Notes: a model not told the origin generated them from the letters alone. Counted from the first letter of the stretch, positions 39,921-48,746 are shown. The stretch: DNA of 64,000 nucleotides from Paucimonas lemoignei (GCA_900475325.1 LS483371.1:1054001-1118000), one strand, 5' to 3'. Made by a program: numbers and translations.

Positions 39921-39939
39921 GCGAATATATACTATTCGC
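39921..39939 (-). promoter_or_regulatory. Palindromic operator upstream of hmuTUV, possibly Fur
   Basis: GCGAATATATACTATTCGC is a perfect 7-5-7 inverted repeat 64 bp before the hmuT start. Heme-uptake genes are normally Fur-repressed, but the match to the Fur consensus is only partial. Confidence 0.45.
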
Positions 39940-40053
39940 AAATGACATGCTTTCTCGTTGGGCGCTTCTTCATCCATTAGCGCGCCGCATTGAGGATTTA
40001 GTGAAAGCTTTCAGCTGTGTAACAACATTTTCATAAAAGAGTCGGTATGATGC

Positions 40054-40161
40054 CGGTCTTCGTTGGGGAGTAGCCTGCTTCTGAGTCATATCGGAAGCGT
40101 TCGTATCAACATTCTCGGCAGCAGCCGTGGTACGAACACCTTTTGGTTGGCGAGACCAGCG
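40054..40161 (+). ncRNA. yybP-ykoY manganese riboswitch (mntP leader)
   Basis: The P1 stem GGTCTTCG (40054-40061) pairs with CGAGACC (40151-40157). The class signature GGGGAGTAGCC (40065-40075) follows, with internal stems such as GTTCGTA/TACGAAC (40099-40105 and 40131-40137). The same motif precedes mntP and alx in E. coli and senses Mn2+. A possible -10 box TATGAT (40046-40051) overlaps the 5' edge, so transcription probably begins within the first bases of the aptamer. Confidence 0.85.
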
Positions 40162-40177
40162 ACACATCCATGCCTAA

Positions 40178-40217
40178 AGTCGGGCGTGTGGACGTGTCGC
40201 TGACTCATAGCCCGACT
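40178..40217 (+). promoter_or_regulatory. Expression-platform hairpin before mntP
   Basis: AGTCGGGC (40178-40185) pairs with GCCCGACT (40210-40217). The 3' arm abuts GGA (40218-40220), the only ribosome-binding bases ahead of the mntP GTG. There is no T-run, so control of translation rather than termination is the simpler reading. Confidence 0.55.
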
Positions 40218-40227
40218 GGAACAGACC

Positions 40228-40794
40228 GTGAATCCCATTTCCCTGATTTTCCTCGCCTTGGCCATGTCCACAGACGCTTTTGCAGCGGCTATCGGCAAAG
40301 GCTCCAGCCTGCACAAGCCCCGTTTTATCGAAGCGCTGCGTACCGGCCTTATTTTCGGTGTGATCGAGGCGATCACGCCGATTATTGGTTGGGCTATCGG
40401 CCATGCGGCGTCGCGTTTTGTGGAGAGCTGGGACCACTGGATTGCGTTCACCCTGCTGCTGATCCTGGGCCTGCACATGATCTACAACGGGTTGAAGCAT
40501 GAGGAAGAAAGCGCCGAAGAGAAACCTGGGCAGCACTCATTCATGATTCTGGCCGTCACGGCGTTTGCCACCAGCATCGATGCGCTGGCGGTGGGCGTGG
40601 GGCTGGCTTTTGTCGACGTGAATATTCTGCTGGCGGCGGGTGCTATTGGCCTGGCAACCATGACCATGGTGACCATCGGCGTGATGCTGGGTCGAGTGCT
40701 GGGCACGCTGGTCGGCAAGCGCGCGGAGATCGTGGGTGGCGTGGTCTTGATGCTGGTGGGTGCGACTATTCTGTACGAGCATTTGTCGGTTTAA
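40228..40794 (+). CDS. mntP: Manganese efflux pump MntP
   Basis: The 188-residue inner-membrane exporter of Mn2+ has six helices in two repeats. The repeated acidic motifs [13 protein letters not shown] (helix 1) and [14 protein letters not shown] (helix 4) contain the essential aspartates. It starts with GTG at 40228 behind a weak site. Expression should rise with manganese through the riboswitch upstream. It is divergent from hmuTUV, so iron and manganese control share one 370-bp intergenic region. Confidence 0.93.
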   Translation: MNPISLIFLALAMSTDAFAAAIGKGSSLHKPRFIEALRTGLIFGVIEAITPIIGWAIGHAASRFVESWDHWIAFTLLLILGLHMIYNGLKHEEESAEEKPGQHSFMILAVTAFATSIDALAVGVGLAFVDVNILLAAGAIGLATMTMVTIGVMLGRVLGTLVGKRAEIVGGVVLMLVGATILYEHLSV

Positions 40795-40809
40795 GCGGGA
40801 CGCTGCCTG

Positions 40810-40883
40810 TGTAGGAGCTGCCGCAGGCTGCGAATCGGGTCGAGCCAGTTGCATTGCTTTCGCAGCCTTCGGCAGCTCCTACA
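40810..40883. repeat. REP palindrome, family C copy 4
   Basis: GTAGGAGCTGCCGCAGGCTGCG and CGCAGCCTTCGGCAGCTCCTAC form the arms, between the convergent mntP and chemoreceptor genes; it ends 9 bp from the chemoreceptor stop. Confidence 0.9.
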
Positions 40884-40892
40884 AGATTTGGG

Positions 40893-42392
40893 TCAGCTTT
40901 TTACTGCAAATGCCGCACCCAGGGCCTCAAGGCGGCTTGCCATGGGCGACAGGTCTTTGCTGCATTGGATCAGTGTGACCACATCCTTTGCGTTGTTCTG
41001 GGCAATGGCATGGACGGCGGTCAGGCGCTGGTTGATGCCCAGCGATGCGCTGGACTGCTGATCGGTGGTATTGGCGATCAGTACGTTCAAGCGATGAATC
41101 TGCTGGACATCCTCGGCCGTGCTTTTCAACAGTTGCGACCCCAGCTGGCTGGCTTTTACGCAGCGGCCGACTTCCTCTCCACTGTTGCGCATCGAAGTGG
41201 CGGCTGCGCGGCTTTCCTTTTGCAGCGACTCAACGATTTGCCGAATCTCCTCGACAGAGCCTGCCGTCTTTTGCGCCAGGCCACGAACCTCATCGGCGAC
41301 CACGGCAAACCCGCGACCTTGCTCCCCGGCACGGGCTGCTTCGATGGCGGCGTTCAGCGCGAGCAGATTGGTTTGCTCGGCGATTTCGCGAATCACGTTG
41401 ATCACCTTGCCGATCTGTTCTGCCTGATTGGCGAGAGACTGCACGCTCTGGTTCGCACCATTGATGGATGACTCAAGGTTGGCGATGTCCGCGCTGGCCT
41501 GATCGACTGACGCGCGGCCTTGTATCAACTGGTCGTTGGCCTTGTTCGCCCCTTCATGCGCCTGGCTGGCGTGTTGCGCGATGTCGTCTATCGCACGGCT
41601 CAGCAGCTGCATGGCGTCGGCCATACCGGCGATTTCCGCCAATTGCTCCTGTGCGCCCTTATCGAGGGTGTCTCCTGCGACTGATAACTGACGGCCCATG
41701 GTGCTCAAGCCGCCAGTCTCGTGAATCACCCCACCAACGGTGTTGGTGATCAGGGTCAGGAATTCGTCAAAACGTTGGGACGAATGCATGCCGGTGCCGC
41801 TGTCAGTCACGCCCGCACGCGTGTCCAGCCGTGCGGCAGCCAGAAGAATCTTGTCGAGCAGGTTCTGGTTTTCGCTGGCGTCGCGATGGCTCTGTACGGC
41901 CAGGTAAATCAGGATCGCGCTTTCGGCCACCACATAACCCGCGTGGATGAACACCATGCCCCAGCCGGTATGGTTCTGCATGACAAACACGGGGTAGCCC
42001 GCATGTTGCAGCACATGGAACAGTACGTGGTGAACCGCGATGGTCGCGGCGGCGACGACGATGGGCAGCCAGTCCCGGTAGAAGGTCAGCACGGCGAGAA
42101 GGGCGAAGATACCGAAGTGGATCTCGACCATGCCCTGCATCTGGTTGATGTGCAGCCCCGCCATGAGCATCAGCGCGACGCCCATCAGGCAGCGCATTAG
42201 CCGGGTGCCCCGCAACACGGTATAGAGCGCGGTCATGATGGCAGCAACTGCGCCGCCGACAAACAGCGCTTGTGCATACGTTGCGTAAACGGTTGCCAGC
42301 CCCAGCGAATACACAAAACATATCCACAGCAGCCCAAGCATGATGCGGTCGGCTTTACAGTAATGCTCGGCAAAGCGAGGTGCTGGCTTCAT
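40893..42392 (-). CDS. Methyl-accepting chemotaxis protein with histidine-rich multi-helix membrane sensor
   Basis: The 499-residue receptor has no periplasmic ligand domain. Residues 16-166 form about six membrane helices with eight histidines in or beside them (H81, H92, H121, H122, H126, H130, H141, H150). No HAMP domain is recognisable. The cytoplasmic signalling domain carries the hairpin tip hallmark [20 protein letters not shown] (about residues 336-355) and [16 protein letters not shown]. The tip should bind CheW/CheA. The histidine cluster could bind heme or metal and sense redox, but that is inference. It is monocistronic between mntP and ndh, flanked by REPs. Confidence 0.88.
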   Translation of the reverse strand: MKPAPRFAEHYCKADRIMLGLLWICFVYSLGLATVYATYAQALFVGGAVAAIMTALYTVLRGTRLMRCLMGVALMLMAGLHINQMQGMVEIHFGIFALLAVLTFYRDWLPIVVAAATIAVHHVLFHVLQHAGYPVFVMQNHTGWGMVFIHAGYVVAESAILIYLAVQSHRDASENQNLLDKILLAAARLDTRAGVTDSGTGMHSSQRFDEFLTLITNTVGGVIHETGGLSTMGRQLSVAGDTLDKGAQEQLAEIAGMADAMQLLSRAIDDIAQHASQAHEGANKANDQLIQGRASVDQASADIANLESSINGANQSVQSLANQAEQIGKVINVIREIAEQTNLLALNAAIEAARAGEQGRGFAVVADEVRGLAQKTAGSVEEIRQIVESLQKESRAAATSMRNSGEEVGRCVKASQLGSQLLKSTAEDVQQIHRLNVLIANTTDQQSSASLGINQRLTAVHAIAQNNAKDVVTLIQCSKDLSPMASRLEALGAAFAVKS

Positions 42393-42517
42393 TGTGAAAA
42401 ATCCTCAATATCCATGTCTGGAACCGCATTGAGGATGGAGTATGCCTGCGTCCATGATGCGAAAGACAGCCGAATGCCATCACTGTCGTTTTTAGGTACG
42501 GAGGGTTGGGAAATGAC

Positions 42518-42610
42518 CTGTGGGAGCGAATTCATTCGCGAATGCGGCGGTACAAACGACGCATCTCTATCGGATGTACCGGCCCTTTCGCGAATGAATT
42601 CGCTCCCACG
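42518..42610. repeat. REP doublet, family A copy 4
   Basis: Intact arms flank a loop with an inner GGTAC/GTACC stem. A second, imperfect inverted pair follows at 42660-42720 (GGCTGCGAAGGCG and CGCTGTTCGCAGCC). These occupy most of the 332 bp between the chemoreceptor and ndh. Confidence 0.88.
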
Positions 42611-42724
42611 GGTGTGTAAGGCATGCCGCGCTACTACGGACGCATTGATTCTGAGCTGACCGAGGTTACGAGGGCTGCGAAGGCGGTGTGTCTGGCACGC
42701 CGCTGTTCGCAGCCATCTGAGGCA

Positions 42725-44023
42725 TCAATGCAGCTTCATGCGTGGCTCGGTGCCTTTGCCGATCCGGCTGCCGAGCATTAGCATCAGGGTGCGGAAGGTG
42801 CCGTAAAGCGCCATCTGGTGCATGCGGTACAGGGAGATGTAAAACATCCGCGCCAGCCAGCCTTCAAGCATGACGCTGCCGGTCAGGTTGCCCATCAGGT
42901 TACCCACCGCCGAGAACTTGGACAGGGAAATCAGCGAGCCGTAGTCGGTGTACTTGTACTCCGACAGCGCCTTGCCTTCGATGCGCTGACGCAAGGATTT
43001 GACCAGCAAAGACGCCTGCTGGTGCGCCGCCTGAGCCCGTGGCGGCACGTTACGGTCCGAACCTTTCTGCGGGCAGGCCGCGCAATCACCGAAAGCGAAA
43101 ATGTTGTCATCGCGGGTGGTCTGCAATGTAGTGCGCACTTGCAGCTGATTGATGCGATTGGTTTCCAGCCCGTCGATTTCCTGCAGGAAGCCCGGTGCGC
43201 GAATGCCCGCCGCCCAGACTTTAAGCTGCGCAGGGATCACCTGGCCGCTGGCCGTGATCAGCGAATCAGCGGTCACTTCACTGACTGCTGCGTTGGTCAG
43301 CACCGTCACCCCGAGCTTCTCCAGGGTTTTATGCACCGGCCCGCCAATGCGTTCCGGCAGAGCAGGCAACACGCGCGGGCCCGCTTCGATCACGGTGATA
43401 CGCAAGTTCTCCGGCTTGATCCGGCCCAGGCCGTAAGCGGCCAGTTCATGTGCGGCGTTGTGCAGCTCGGCGGCCAGCTCGACCCCGGTGGCCCCGGCAC
43501 CGACGATGGCGACCGAGATTTCCTGGGTTATATCAGCCTGCCCGGCGTGGGCGCGCAGGTAGTGATTGAGCAGTTGCTGGTGGAATTTCTCGGCCTGCAG
43601 GCGGCTGTCCAGGAACAGGCAGTGATCCGCTGCGCCCAGCGTATTGAAGTCATTGGTGGTGCTGCCGACGGCAATCACCAGGGAGTCATATTCCAGGCTG
43701 CGCGCCGGGACCAGTTCCAGGCCTTGATCATCCAGCGTCGCGGCCAGATGAATCTGACGCGCCGCGCGGTCCAGGCCGGTCATGCGCCCGAGCTGGAACT
43801 GGAAGTGATTCCACTTGGCCTGGGCCACGTAGTTCAGCTCGTCTTCATAGGAATTGAGCGAGCCAGCCGCCACTTCGTGCAGCAGCGGCTTCCAGATGTG
43901 CGTCAGGTTGGCGTCGACCAGCGTCACGCTGGCCGTGCCTTTCTTGCCCAGGGTTTTACCCAGGCCCGTGGCCAGCTCCAGACCGCCGGCGCCGCCGCCA
44001 ACGATGACAATACGATGAGTCAT
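42725..44023 (-). CDS. ndh: Type II NADH dehydrogenase
   Basis: The 432-residue membrane-associated flavoprotein passes electrons from NADH to ubiquinone without proton pumping. The FAD fold IVIVGGGAGGLELATGLG is at the N-terminus, the NADH fold VAIVGAGATGVELAAELH at about 170. VWAAGIRAPGFL and FAFGDCAACP follow. The C-terminal amphipathic region anchors it to the membrane. It probably shares transcription with the DUF3094 gene 69 bp upstream, the arrangement seen in other pseudomonads. Confidence 0.95.
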   Translation of the reverse strand: MTHRIVIVGGGAGGLELATGLGKTLGKKGTASVTLVDANLTHIWKPLLHEVAAGSLNSYEDELNYVAQAKWNHFQFQLGRMTGLDRAARQIHLAATLDDQGLELVPARSLEYDSLVIAVGSTTNDFNTLGAADHCLFLDSRLQAEKFHQQLLNHYLRAHAGQADITQEISVAIVGAGATGVELAAELHNAAHELAAYGLGRIKPENLRITVIEAGPRVLPALPERIGGPVHKTLEKLGVTVLTNAAVSEVTADSLITASGQVIPAQLKVWAAGIRAPGFLQEIDGLETNRINQLQVRTTLQTTRDDNIFAFGDCAACPQKGSDRNVPPRAQAAHQQASLLVKSLRQRIEGKALSEYKYTDYGSLISLSKFSAVGNLMGNLTGSVMLEGWLARMFYISLYRMHQMALYGTFRTLMLMLGSRIGKGTEPRMKLH

Positions 44024-44092
44024 AGGGATATCTCATAAGGTTTAAGGAATTCGGGGAGGCTGAGTCGATCTGCGCGAGCGCCAACGTGCTGC

Positions 44093-44266
44093 TCATAGCG
44101 TCAGATAACTCAAAAGTCGGCTCAACAGGCCCAGGGTAACCACCACTGCAACCACCACGATCAGGAGCAGCCATGGCCGGAAAGGCCGGCGCTCGACTTG
44201 ATGCTCGGGGGCTTGCAGGTACTCTTCGACACGCTTTTGGTCTTCAGGGTTCAGGCGACTGGACAT
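44093..44266 (-). CDS. Small membrane protein, DUF3094 family
   Basis: A 57-residue protein starting MSSRLNPEDQKRVEEYLQAP, with one C-terminal membrane helix (PWLLLIVVVAVVVTLGLLSRLL). The N-terminal charged helix plus tail anchor matches the DUF3094 family, found beside ndh in Pseudomonas. It is read from 44266 down to a TGA at 44093. Function is unknown; its constant proximity to ndh suggests a respiratory-chain accessory role (inference). Confidence 0.8.
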   Translation of the reverse strand: MSSRLNPEDQKRVEEYLQAPEHQVERRPFRPWLLLIVVVAVVVTLGLLSRLLSYLTL

Positions 44267-44289
44267 GGGAGCCTCACAAAAGAGGACGG

Positions 44290-44799
44290 TTATTCGACGA
44301 GCAACTCCAGCGGTTCGACACGCAAGGGGTCATCAAGGCGAATGATTCCGCTTTGTATCACTCGCGCGGTGATTCCGCCATGCCCACGCACTGCTTGAAA
44401 AGTCCCGTGGCCGAGGCGCTGTTCAAGCCGCGCGCACGGCTGGCACCAGCCGGTGGTTTCCAGAATTGCCTGGCCGATCTTGAAGCGACGGCCCTTGAGG
44501 CTGAACAGGTTGATGCCGCTGATTACCAGATTGCGTCGCAGGTCCTGGGGCACGATGGGTTGGTCGGCGGGGCGGTTCAATAGTGAGCCCACCACGGCCA
44601 GGTGCTCCCACTGAATCAGCGTTACCTGCCGCGCATTACGCGGGCCGGGGCGAGCGTGGTCGCCGGTCAGTCCTGCCTCTCGGCGGGCTTCCACGGCCTC
44701 CAGTTCGATCATTTCGCCACGGGATTCCGGGCGGACACCAATCCAGCGCACGCGGCCGGTTTGCGGGACATCTGCCAGCAGTTCTTGCAGGGGGCTCAT
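44290..44799 (-). CDS. MOSC domain-containing protein
   Basis: The 169-residue protein is a stand-alone MOSC domain, the sulfur-carrier fold of molybdenum cofactor sulfurases. GLTGDHARPGPRNARQVTLIQWEHL and DLRRNLVISGINLFSLKGRRFKIG match the fold. The cysteine expected near the end of the fold is in TTGWCQPCARLE. Mo-cofactor-dependent detoxification is the usual guess for such proteins. Its start overlaps the DUF1780 gene by 4 bp (ATGA), so the two are coupled, and DUF3094-ndh follow on the same strand. Confidence 0.9.
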   Translation of the reverse strand: MSPLQELLADVPQTGRVRWIGVRPESRGEMIELEAVEARREAGLTGDHARPGPRNARQVTLIQWEHLAVVGSLLNRPADQPIVPQDLRRNLVISGINLFSLKGRRFKIGQAILETTGWCQPCARLEQRLGHGTFQAVRGHGGITARVIQSGIIRLDDPLRVEPLELLVE

Positions 44800-45425
44800 A
44801 AGCTGATTCCAACATCAAATACGACACTGCGACCCAGGTTGGTCCGCAAAAAATCCGGTGCGTCGGGGTGGGCAAACAGCACCCGGGCAAACGTCGGCCC
44901 GACCAGCGACAGCGAGCGCCAACCCTGGCGAAGGTACTCGGTGGGCGGCGGGAAGTGGCTGTTGAGGTCTAGTACTTCGCGCTTGAGGCTGGCGAAGGCG
45001 ATGATGTCCAGCTCACCCAGGTCCAGGCCTCGCTCCTGATAGTTATGCGCTTTTTTGCGCAAGGTCGGCGCCAGGCGTTGCAGCAGTTCCGAGGCGGGGA
45101 TGCGCTTGGGCTTGGCTTCACGACGGACCAACTGGCTCAGGGAGAACGCGCCACGACGGCGGGCCAGCTCTTCGCGCCACTCGTCATTGAGGCGACGGCC
45201 TTCATCGAGCACGAAGAACACCTCGAAACAGGCATCACGAAACAGCACGTCCGGCGGTTCCTGCCCGGCTGCGGTGAAGTCTTCGTTGCGGTGAGGGATA
45301 TTCAGGCCCTGCAGCAAGCGCTGACAAACCCATCGCTCACGCTCCCACTTGCGCGCATTGGAAAGAAACGCGTTGGCTTGTTCGGCCTGGATCGTGAGCA
45401 GGCGTAGGTAGTCTGAGTCATCCAT
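44796..45425 (-). CDS. DUF1780 family protein
   Basis: The 209-residue soluble protein starts MDDSDYLRLLTIQAEQANAF. WERERWVCQRLLQGLNIPH and DVLFRDACFEVFFVLDEGRR contain acidic residues in a PD-(D/E)xK-like spacing (FEVFFVLDEGRR), so a nuclease-type fold is possible, but I cannot establish activity. The family is restricted mainly to Pseudomonas and relatives. The ATG at 45425 has no strong ribosome-binding site; the frame is open upstream but through REP DNA. It heads the DUF1780-MOSC-DUF3094-ndh run. Confidence 0.8.
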   Translation of the reverse strand: MDDSDYLRLLTIQAEQANAFLSNARKWERERWVCQRLLQGLNIPHRNEDFTAAGQEPPDVLFRDACFEVFFVLDEGRRLNDEWREELARRRGAFSLSQLVRREAKPKRIPASELLQRLAPTLRKKAHNYQERGLDLGELDIIAFASLKREVLDLNSHFPPPTEYLRQGWRSLSLVGPTFARVLFAHPDAPDFLRTNLGRSVVFDVGISL

Positions 45426-45508
45426 GGGGCCAAGCTTAGCGTTCAAGGCGGGGTGACTGGAAGAAGGTTTCGTGGCACACCATGAAGAATCTAACGGGAT
45501 CGCTGGAC

Positions 45509-45535
45509 CTGTGGGAGCGAGCTTGCTCGCGAAGG
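45509..45535. repeat. Single REP arm, family B
   Basis: CTGTGGGAGCGAGCTTGCTC plus GCGAAGG is present with no matching right arm within 150 bp, so it is a solitary REP. The DNA from here to 45725 holds no gene I can support. Confidence 0.8.
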
Positions 45536-45725
45536 CGCCGGAACAGCCGAATATATTTCTGCAGGTAGGAACATTGCCTTGGGTCGTACGGGATTGCAGG
45601 CGAGCATAGAGTTTCCCGCACAAGCCACATCCACAATGATGACCACTCCCCACCAGGATCAACCAACCCGGCATCTATTTCCGCTATCTTGTCCGCCCAC
45701 GCATCCATCCGGGAGATTTGCACCC

Positions 45726-46193
45726 TTGAAACTCTGGACCCTCCTGCTGTTGAGCTTATTGCCGTTTGCCGCCCAGGCGATCGAGGTCGGTGACCCGCTG
45801 CCGCCCTGGAGCCTGTTCGATCAGTTCGATGAGCCTTACGCCATGGACCCGCCCAACACCCAGACCATCCTGGTCGCCAGCAGCATGAGCGCGGGCAAGA
45901 TCATGGAAAAGGCGCTCAAGGACAAACCCAAGGGGTTTCTTGAGGCCCGCAAGACCGTGTTCATCGCCAACATCGAGCCCATGCCAGCGTACGTCACCAA
46001 GTTCTTTGCGGTGCCGAAGATGCGCAAGGTCTACTCTTATCGGGTAGCACTTGATCGCGAAGCCCAGATCGCGCCCGGTTATGGTGGTAATCCTGCCGCC
46101 GTTCAGTGGCTGCAGTTGAAAGATGGCAAGCTGGTTGAGCGACGCGAATTCAACGGCCCTGATGCACTTCGGGAGGCACTTGAGCAACCATGA
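45726..46193 (+). CDS. Exported thioredoxin-fold-like protein, function unknown
   Basis: The 155-residue protein starts with TTG at 45726, chosen because GGAG (45712-45715) precedes it and it gives a proper signal peptide (LKLWTLLLLSLLPFAAQA, cleaved before IEVGD). GDPLPPWSLFDQFDEPYAM, TILVASSMSAGKIMEKAL, PMPAYVTKFFAVPKMRKV and GGNPAAVQWLQLKDGKLV follow the order of a peroxiredoxin/thioredoxin fold. There is no CxxC; SMSAGK occupies the expected active-site place. It overlaps the next gene by ATGA. Confidence 0.75.
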   Translation: MKLWTLLLLSLLPFAAQAIEVGDPLPPWSLFDQFDEPYAMDPPNTQTILVASSMSAGKIMEKALKDKPKGFLEARKTVFIANIEPMPAYVTKFFAVPKMRKVYSYRVALDREAQIAPGYGGNPAAVQWLQLKDGKLVERREFNGPDALREALEQP

Positions 46194-46867
46194 TCGGCGC
46201 GCTGGTCCTGACCCCGCAGACTCTGATTGTCGGCTGGCTGCTGTATGTGCCGCTGCTGATCGGGTCGGTCTGGCGCTCGCCCTGGATAGAACTGTTCACC
46301 GATAGCCGTCGCCAGCACGTGCTGTTCGCCACGGTTTTCGCGCTGTTTCTGCTGTGGCTGGTGCGGCGTGATTTCGACACCGGCGTGTCTTACCACTTCA
46401 TCGGCATGACCGCCGTGACCCTGCTGCTGGACTGGCCGCTGGCAATCGTCGGCGGGCTGGTGGCGCAGTTGGGTTTGCTGGCAATGGGTCGACAGGATCT
46501 CGCCGCGCTGGGCGTGAATGGCCTGCTATTTATCGGTTTGCCGGTGCTGATCACCGAAGCCTGCGCCATGGCGGTGGAGCGGGCGCAGCCCAAAAGCCCG
46601 TTTGTTTACATCTTCTGTTCGGGATTCCTGGCCGCTGCATTGGCGAGCCTGGCGTGTTTGCTGCTGTCGCTTGCCGTGTTGTGGCTCGACGGGATTTTCC
46701 AGATGCCGATCTTTCTTGAGGACTTTATCGGCTACCTCTGGCTGATCATTTTTCCCGAGGCGTTCATCAACGGCATGATCATCAGCGCCTTGGTGGTGTT
46801 CAGCCCGCACTGGCTGGAAACGTTCAACCGCACGCGGTATTTGTCGGCGCCGTGGAAGGATGAGTAG
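46190..46867 (+). CDS. CbiM/ECF-type membrane protein (COG3235-like)
   Basis: The 225-residue membrane protein has six to seven helices. YHFIGMTAVTLLLDWPLAIVGG and LAALGVNGLLFIGLPVLI resemble the CbiM/NikM substrate-binding subunits of energy-coupling-factor transporters. The N-terminal metal-binding Met-His motif of true CbiM is not evident, and no EcfA/EcfT genes are adjacent. It is translationally coupled to the exported thioredoxin-like gene upstream, so they likely work together. Substrate unknown. Confidence 0.75.
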   Translation: MIGALVLTPQTLIVGWLLYVPLLIGSVWRSPWIELFTDSRRQHVLFATVFALFLLWLVRRDFDTGVSYHFIGMTAVTLLLDWPLAIVGGLVAQLGLLAMGRQDLAALGVNGLLFIGLPVLITEACAMAVERAQPKSPFVYIFCSGFLAAALASLACLLLSLAVLWLDGIFQMPIFLEDFIGYLWLIIFPEAFINGMIISALVVFSPHWLETFNRTRYLSAPWKDE

Positions 46868-46925
46868 GGCTTTTCTGTAGTCGCTCGCGAGGCAGCGATG
46901 GCGGTGTGTCTGATGCCATCGTGAT

Positions 46926-47015
46926 CTGTGGGAGCGAATTCATTCGCGAAAGCGTCGTGTCAGACACAGGTGTTTATACTGTCGGGCCTCTTCGCGAATG
47001 AATTCGCTCCCACAG
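46926..47015. repeat. REP doublet, family A copy 5
   Basis: The arms CTGTGGGAGCGAATTCATTC and GAATGAATTCGCTCCCACAG are intact. It lies between the converging permease and yacG genes. Confidence 0.9.
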
Positions 47016-47054
47016 AAATGGCATTCCAATTCAAATTTCAGGTTTCTGCCTTAA

Positions 47055-47255
47055 TCAATGCCGCTCCGGAAAATCCCCGGAGAACAGCTCATCTTCCGCA
47101 TCCGGGCTGACCGGAATGGCGTGTTCTTCAGACGCCCAGGCGCCCAGGTCAATCAGCTTGCAGCGTTCGGAGCAGAAAGGCCGTGAGGGGCTGGCAGCGC
47201 TCCATTCCACGGGTGCACCGCAGGTGGGGCAGTCGACAGTTGTTGGTGTGCTCAT
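47055..47255 (-). CDS. yacG: DNA gyrase inhibitor / zinc protein YacG
   Basis: The 66-residue zinc-ribbon protein has cysteines C9, C12 (CPTC), C28 and C32 (CSERC). [24 protein letters not shown] is the family signature. E. coli YacG binds GyrB and inhibits gyrase. It overlaps coaE by 4 bp and ends the pilB-pilC-pilD-coaE-yacG run; the conserved arrangement is shared by many gammaproteobacteria. Confidence 0.93.
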   Translation of the reverse strand: MSTPTTVDCPTCGAPVEWSAASPSRPFCSERCKLIDLGAWASEEHAIPVSPDAEDELFSGDFPERH

Positions 47256-47875
47256 GCCTGTTCTCCCGGCAAAGTTAAATAGTAGTGATGCAGGCGCTCG
47301 ACTTCGCTTTGCAGCCAGGCGGTGTCACGGTCATTGACCACCACATCGTCGGCGCGGCTCAATCGGTCTTCACGACTGGCCTGGGCCTTGAGAATCGCCT
47401 GCACTTGCTCCTGGCTCGAATGGTCGCGCAGCATGGTGCGTTCCATTTGCAGTTGCTGCGGCGCATCAATAACCAGAATGCGTCGTGCCATCTTCCATTG
47501 CCCGGATTCGATCAGGAGCGGCGAGACCAGAATGGCGTAAGGCGACGTTGCACTGGTCAGGTCCCTGCGGATCTCCTGACCAATCAACGGGTGCAGCAGG
47601 GCTTCAAGCCAGCGGCGCTGTTCGGCGTCTTCGAAGATCAAACCGCGCAGGGCTGCACGATTAAGGGTGCCATCGACTTGCAGCACCGTCGGGCCGAAGT
47701 GCTCGGCAATCAACGGCAGAGCAGGGCGCCCGGGTTCAACCACCCAGCGCGCGGCGTGGTCGGCATCTACCACATGAACCCCGAGGTCGATGAAGCACTG
47801 AGCAGCAGCACTTTTGCCACTGCCAATGCCGCCTGTGAGGCCAAGAATCCAGGGTTTGAAAGCAGCTTGGGTCAT
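47252..47875 (-). CDS. coaE: Dephospho-CoA kinase
   Basis: This is the last enzyme of coenzyme A synthesis (207 residues). The P-loop [16 protein letters not shown] is at residues about 10-25, with VVDADHAAR and HPLIGQEIR following, all CoaE-specific. The ATG at 47875 overlaps the pilD stop by 4 bp. Its own end overlaps yacG by 4 bp. Confidence 0.95.
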   Translation of the reverse strand: MTQAAFKPWILGLTGGIGSGKSAAAQCFIDLGVHVVDADHAARWVVEPGRPALPLIAEHFGPTVLQVDGTLNRAALRGLIFEDAEQRRWLEALLHPLIGQEIRRDLTSATSPYAILVSPLLIESGQWKMARRILVIDAPQQLQMERTMLRDHSSQEQVQAILKAQASREDRLSRADDVVVNDRDTAWLQSEVERLHHYYLTLPGEQA

Positions 47876-48744
47876 CTGAAACCGGCGAAGTGCATATAAG
47901 AGTCGGTTATTTGACCACCCCAGAGCAAAGCGATCCACCCCGCGATGGCCAGATAAGGACCAAAGGGGATCGGTGTGCTGGTCTCGGCATTGCGCAAGCG
48001 CAAGGTGATCACACCCAGCACCGCGCCCACCAGCGACGACAACAGGATGGTCAGCGGCAGGATCTGCCAGCCACCCCATGCGCCGAGCATGGCCAGTAAC
48101 TTGAAATCGCCATAGCCCATGCCTTCCTTGCCGGTGACCAGCTTGAACAGCCAGAACACCGTCCACAACGTCAGATAACCCGCCACCGCGCCCCACAGCG
48201 CGTCACCCAATGAGGTGAACAAGCCGAACGAATTGACGATCAGCCCGATCCACAGCAACGGCAGCACCAGCGAATCCGGCAGCAACTGGTGATCAGCATC
48301 AATCAGGCTCATGGCCAACAGGCCCCAACTGAGCAACAGCATCGCCGCTGCGGGCCAGCCGAAACCGAAATGCCAGGCGACAAACCCGGACAACAGGCCA
48401 CACGCCAGTTCTACCAACGGGTAACGCTTGCTGATGGGCGTCTTGCAGCTGGAGCACTTGCCACGCAGCAGCAGGTAGCTGACCACGGGCAGGTTTTCCC
48501 ACGGGCGAATCGGGTGGGCGCATTTCGGGCAGCGGGAGTGGGGCAGGATCAGGTTAAAGGTTTCGCCTTGCGCCTCGGCGGGCAGGCCAAGCATTTCCCG
48601 GGACTGCACCTTCCAGTCGCGCTCCATCATGATTGGCAGGCGATAGACCAGGACGTTGAGGAAACTGCCTACCAGTAAGCCCAGGATCAGCGCGGATAGA
48701 ACGAAGGCCAGCGGGGAGCTGGCCAGGAGGTCGAGGATGAGCAT
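47872..48744 (-). CDS. pilD: Type IV prepilin peptidase/N-methyltransferase PilD
   Basis: It cleaves prepilin leaders and methylates the new N-terminus; substrates in this window include PilA, PilE, PilV, PilW, PilX, FimU and FimT. The 290-residue membrane protein has the zinc-site cysteines C72, C75, C97 and C100. The catalytic aspartates are D149 (SLIDADHQ) and D213 (GMGYGDFK). [12 protein letters not shown] near the start is the methyltransferase-domain hallmark. It should serve type II secretion pseudopilins too. Confidence 0.97.
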   Translation of the reverse strand: MLILDLLASSPLAFVLSALILGLLVGSFLNVLVYRLPIMMERDWKVQSREMLGLPAEAQGETFNLILPHSRCPKCAHPIRPWENLPVVSYLLLRGKCSSCKTPISKRYPLVELACGLLSGFVAWHFGFGWPAAAMLLLSWGLLAMSLIDADHQLLPDSLVLPLLWIGLIVNSFGLFTSLGDALWGAVAGYLTLWTVFWLFKLVTGKEGMGYGDFKLLAMLGAWGGWQILPLTILLSSLVGAVLGVITLRLRNAETSTPIPFGPYLAIAGWIALLWGGQITDSYMHFAGFR

Positions 48745-48746
48745 GG

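Noticed and set aside
45579..45725. Upstream extension of the thioredoxin-like gene
   Set aside because: It would bury the signal peptide inside the protein; GGAG and a TTG at 45726 give a proper secreted protein.
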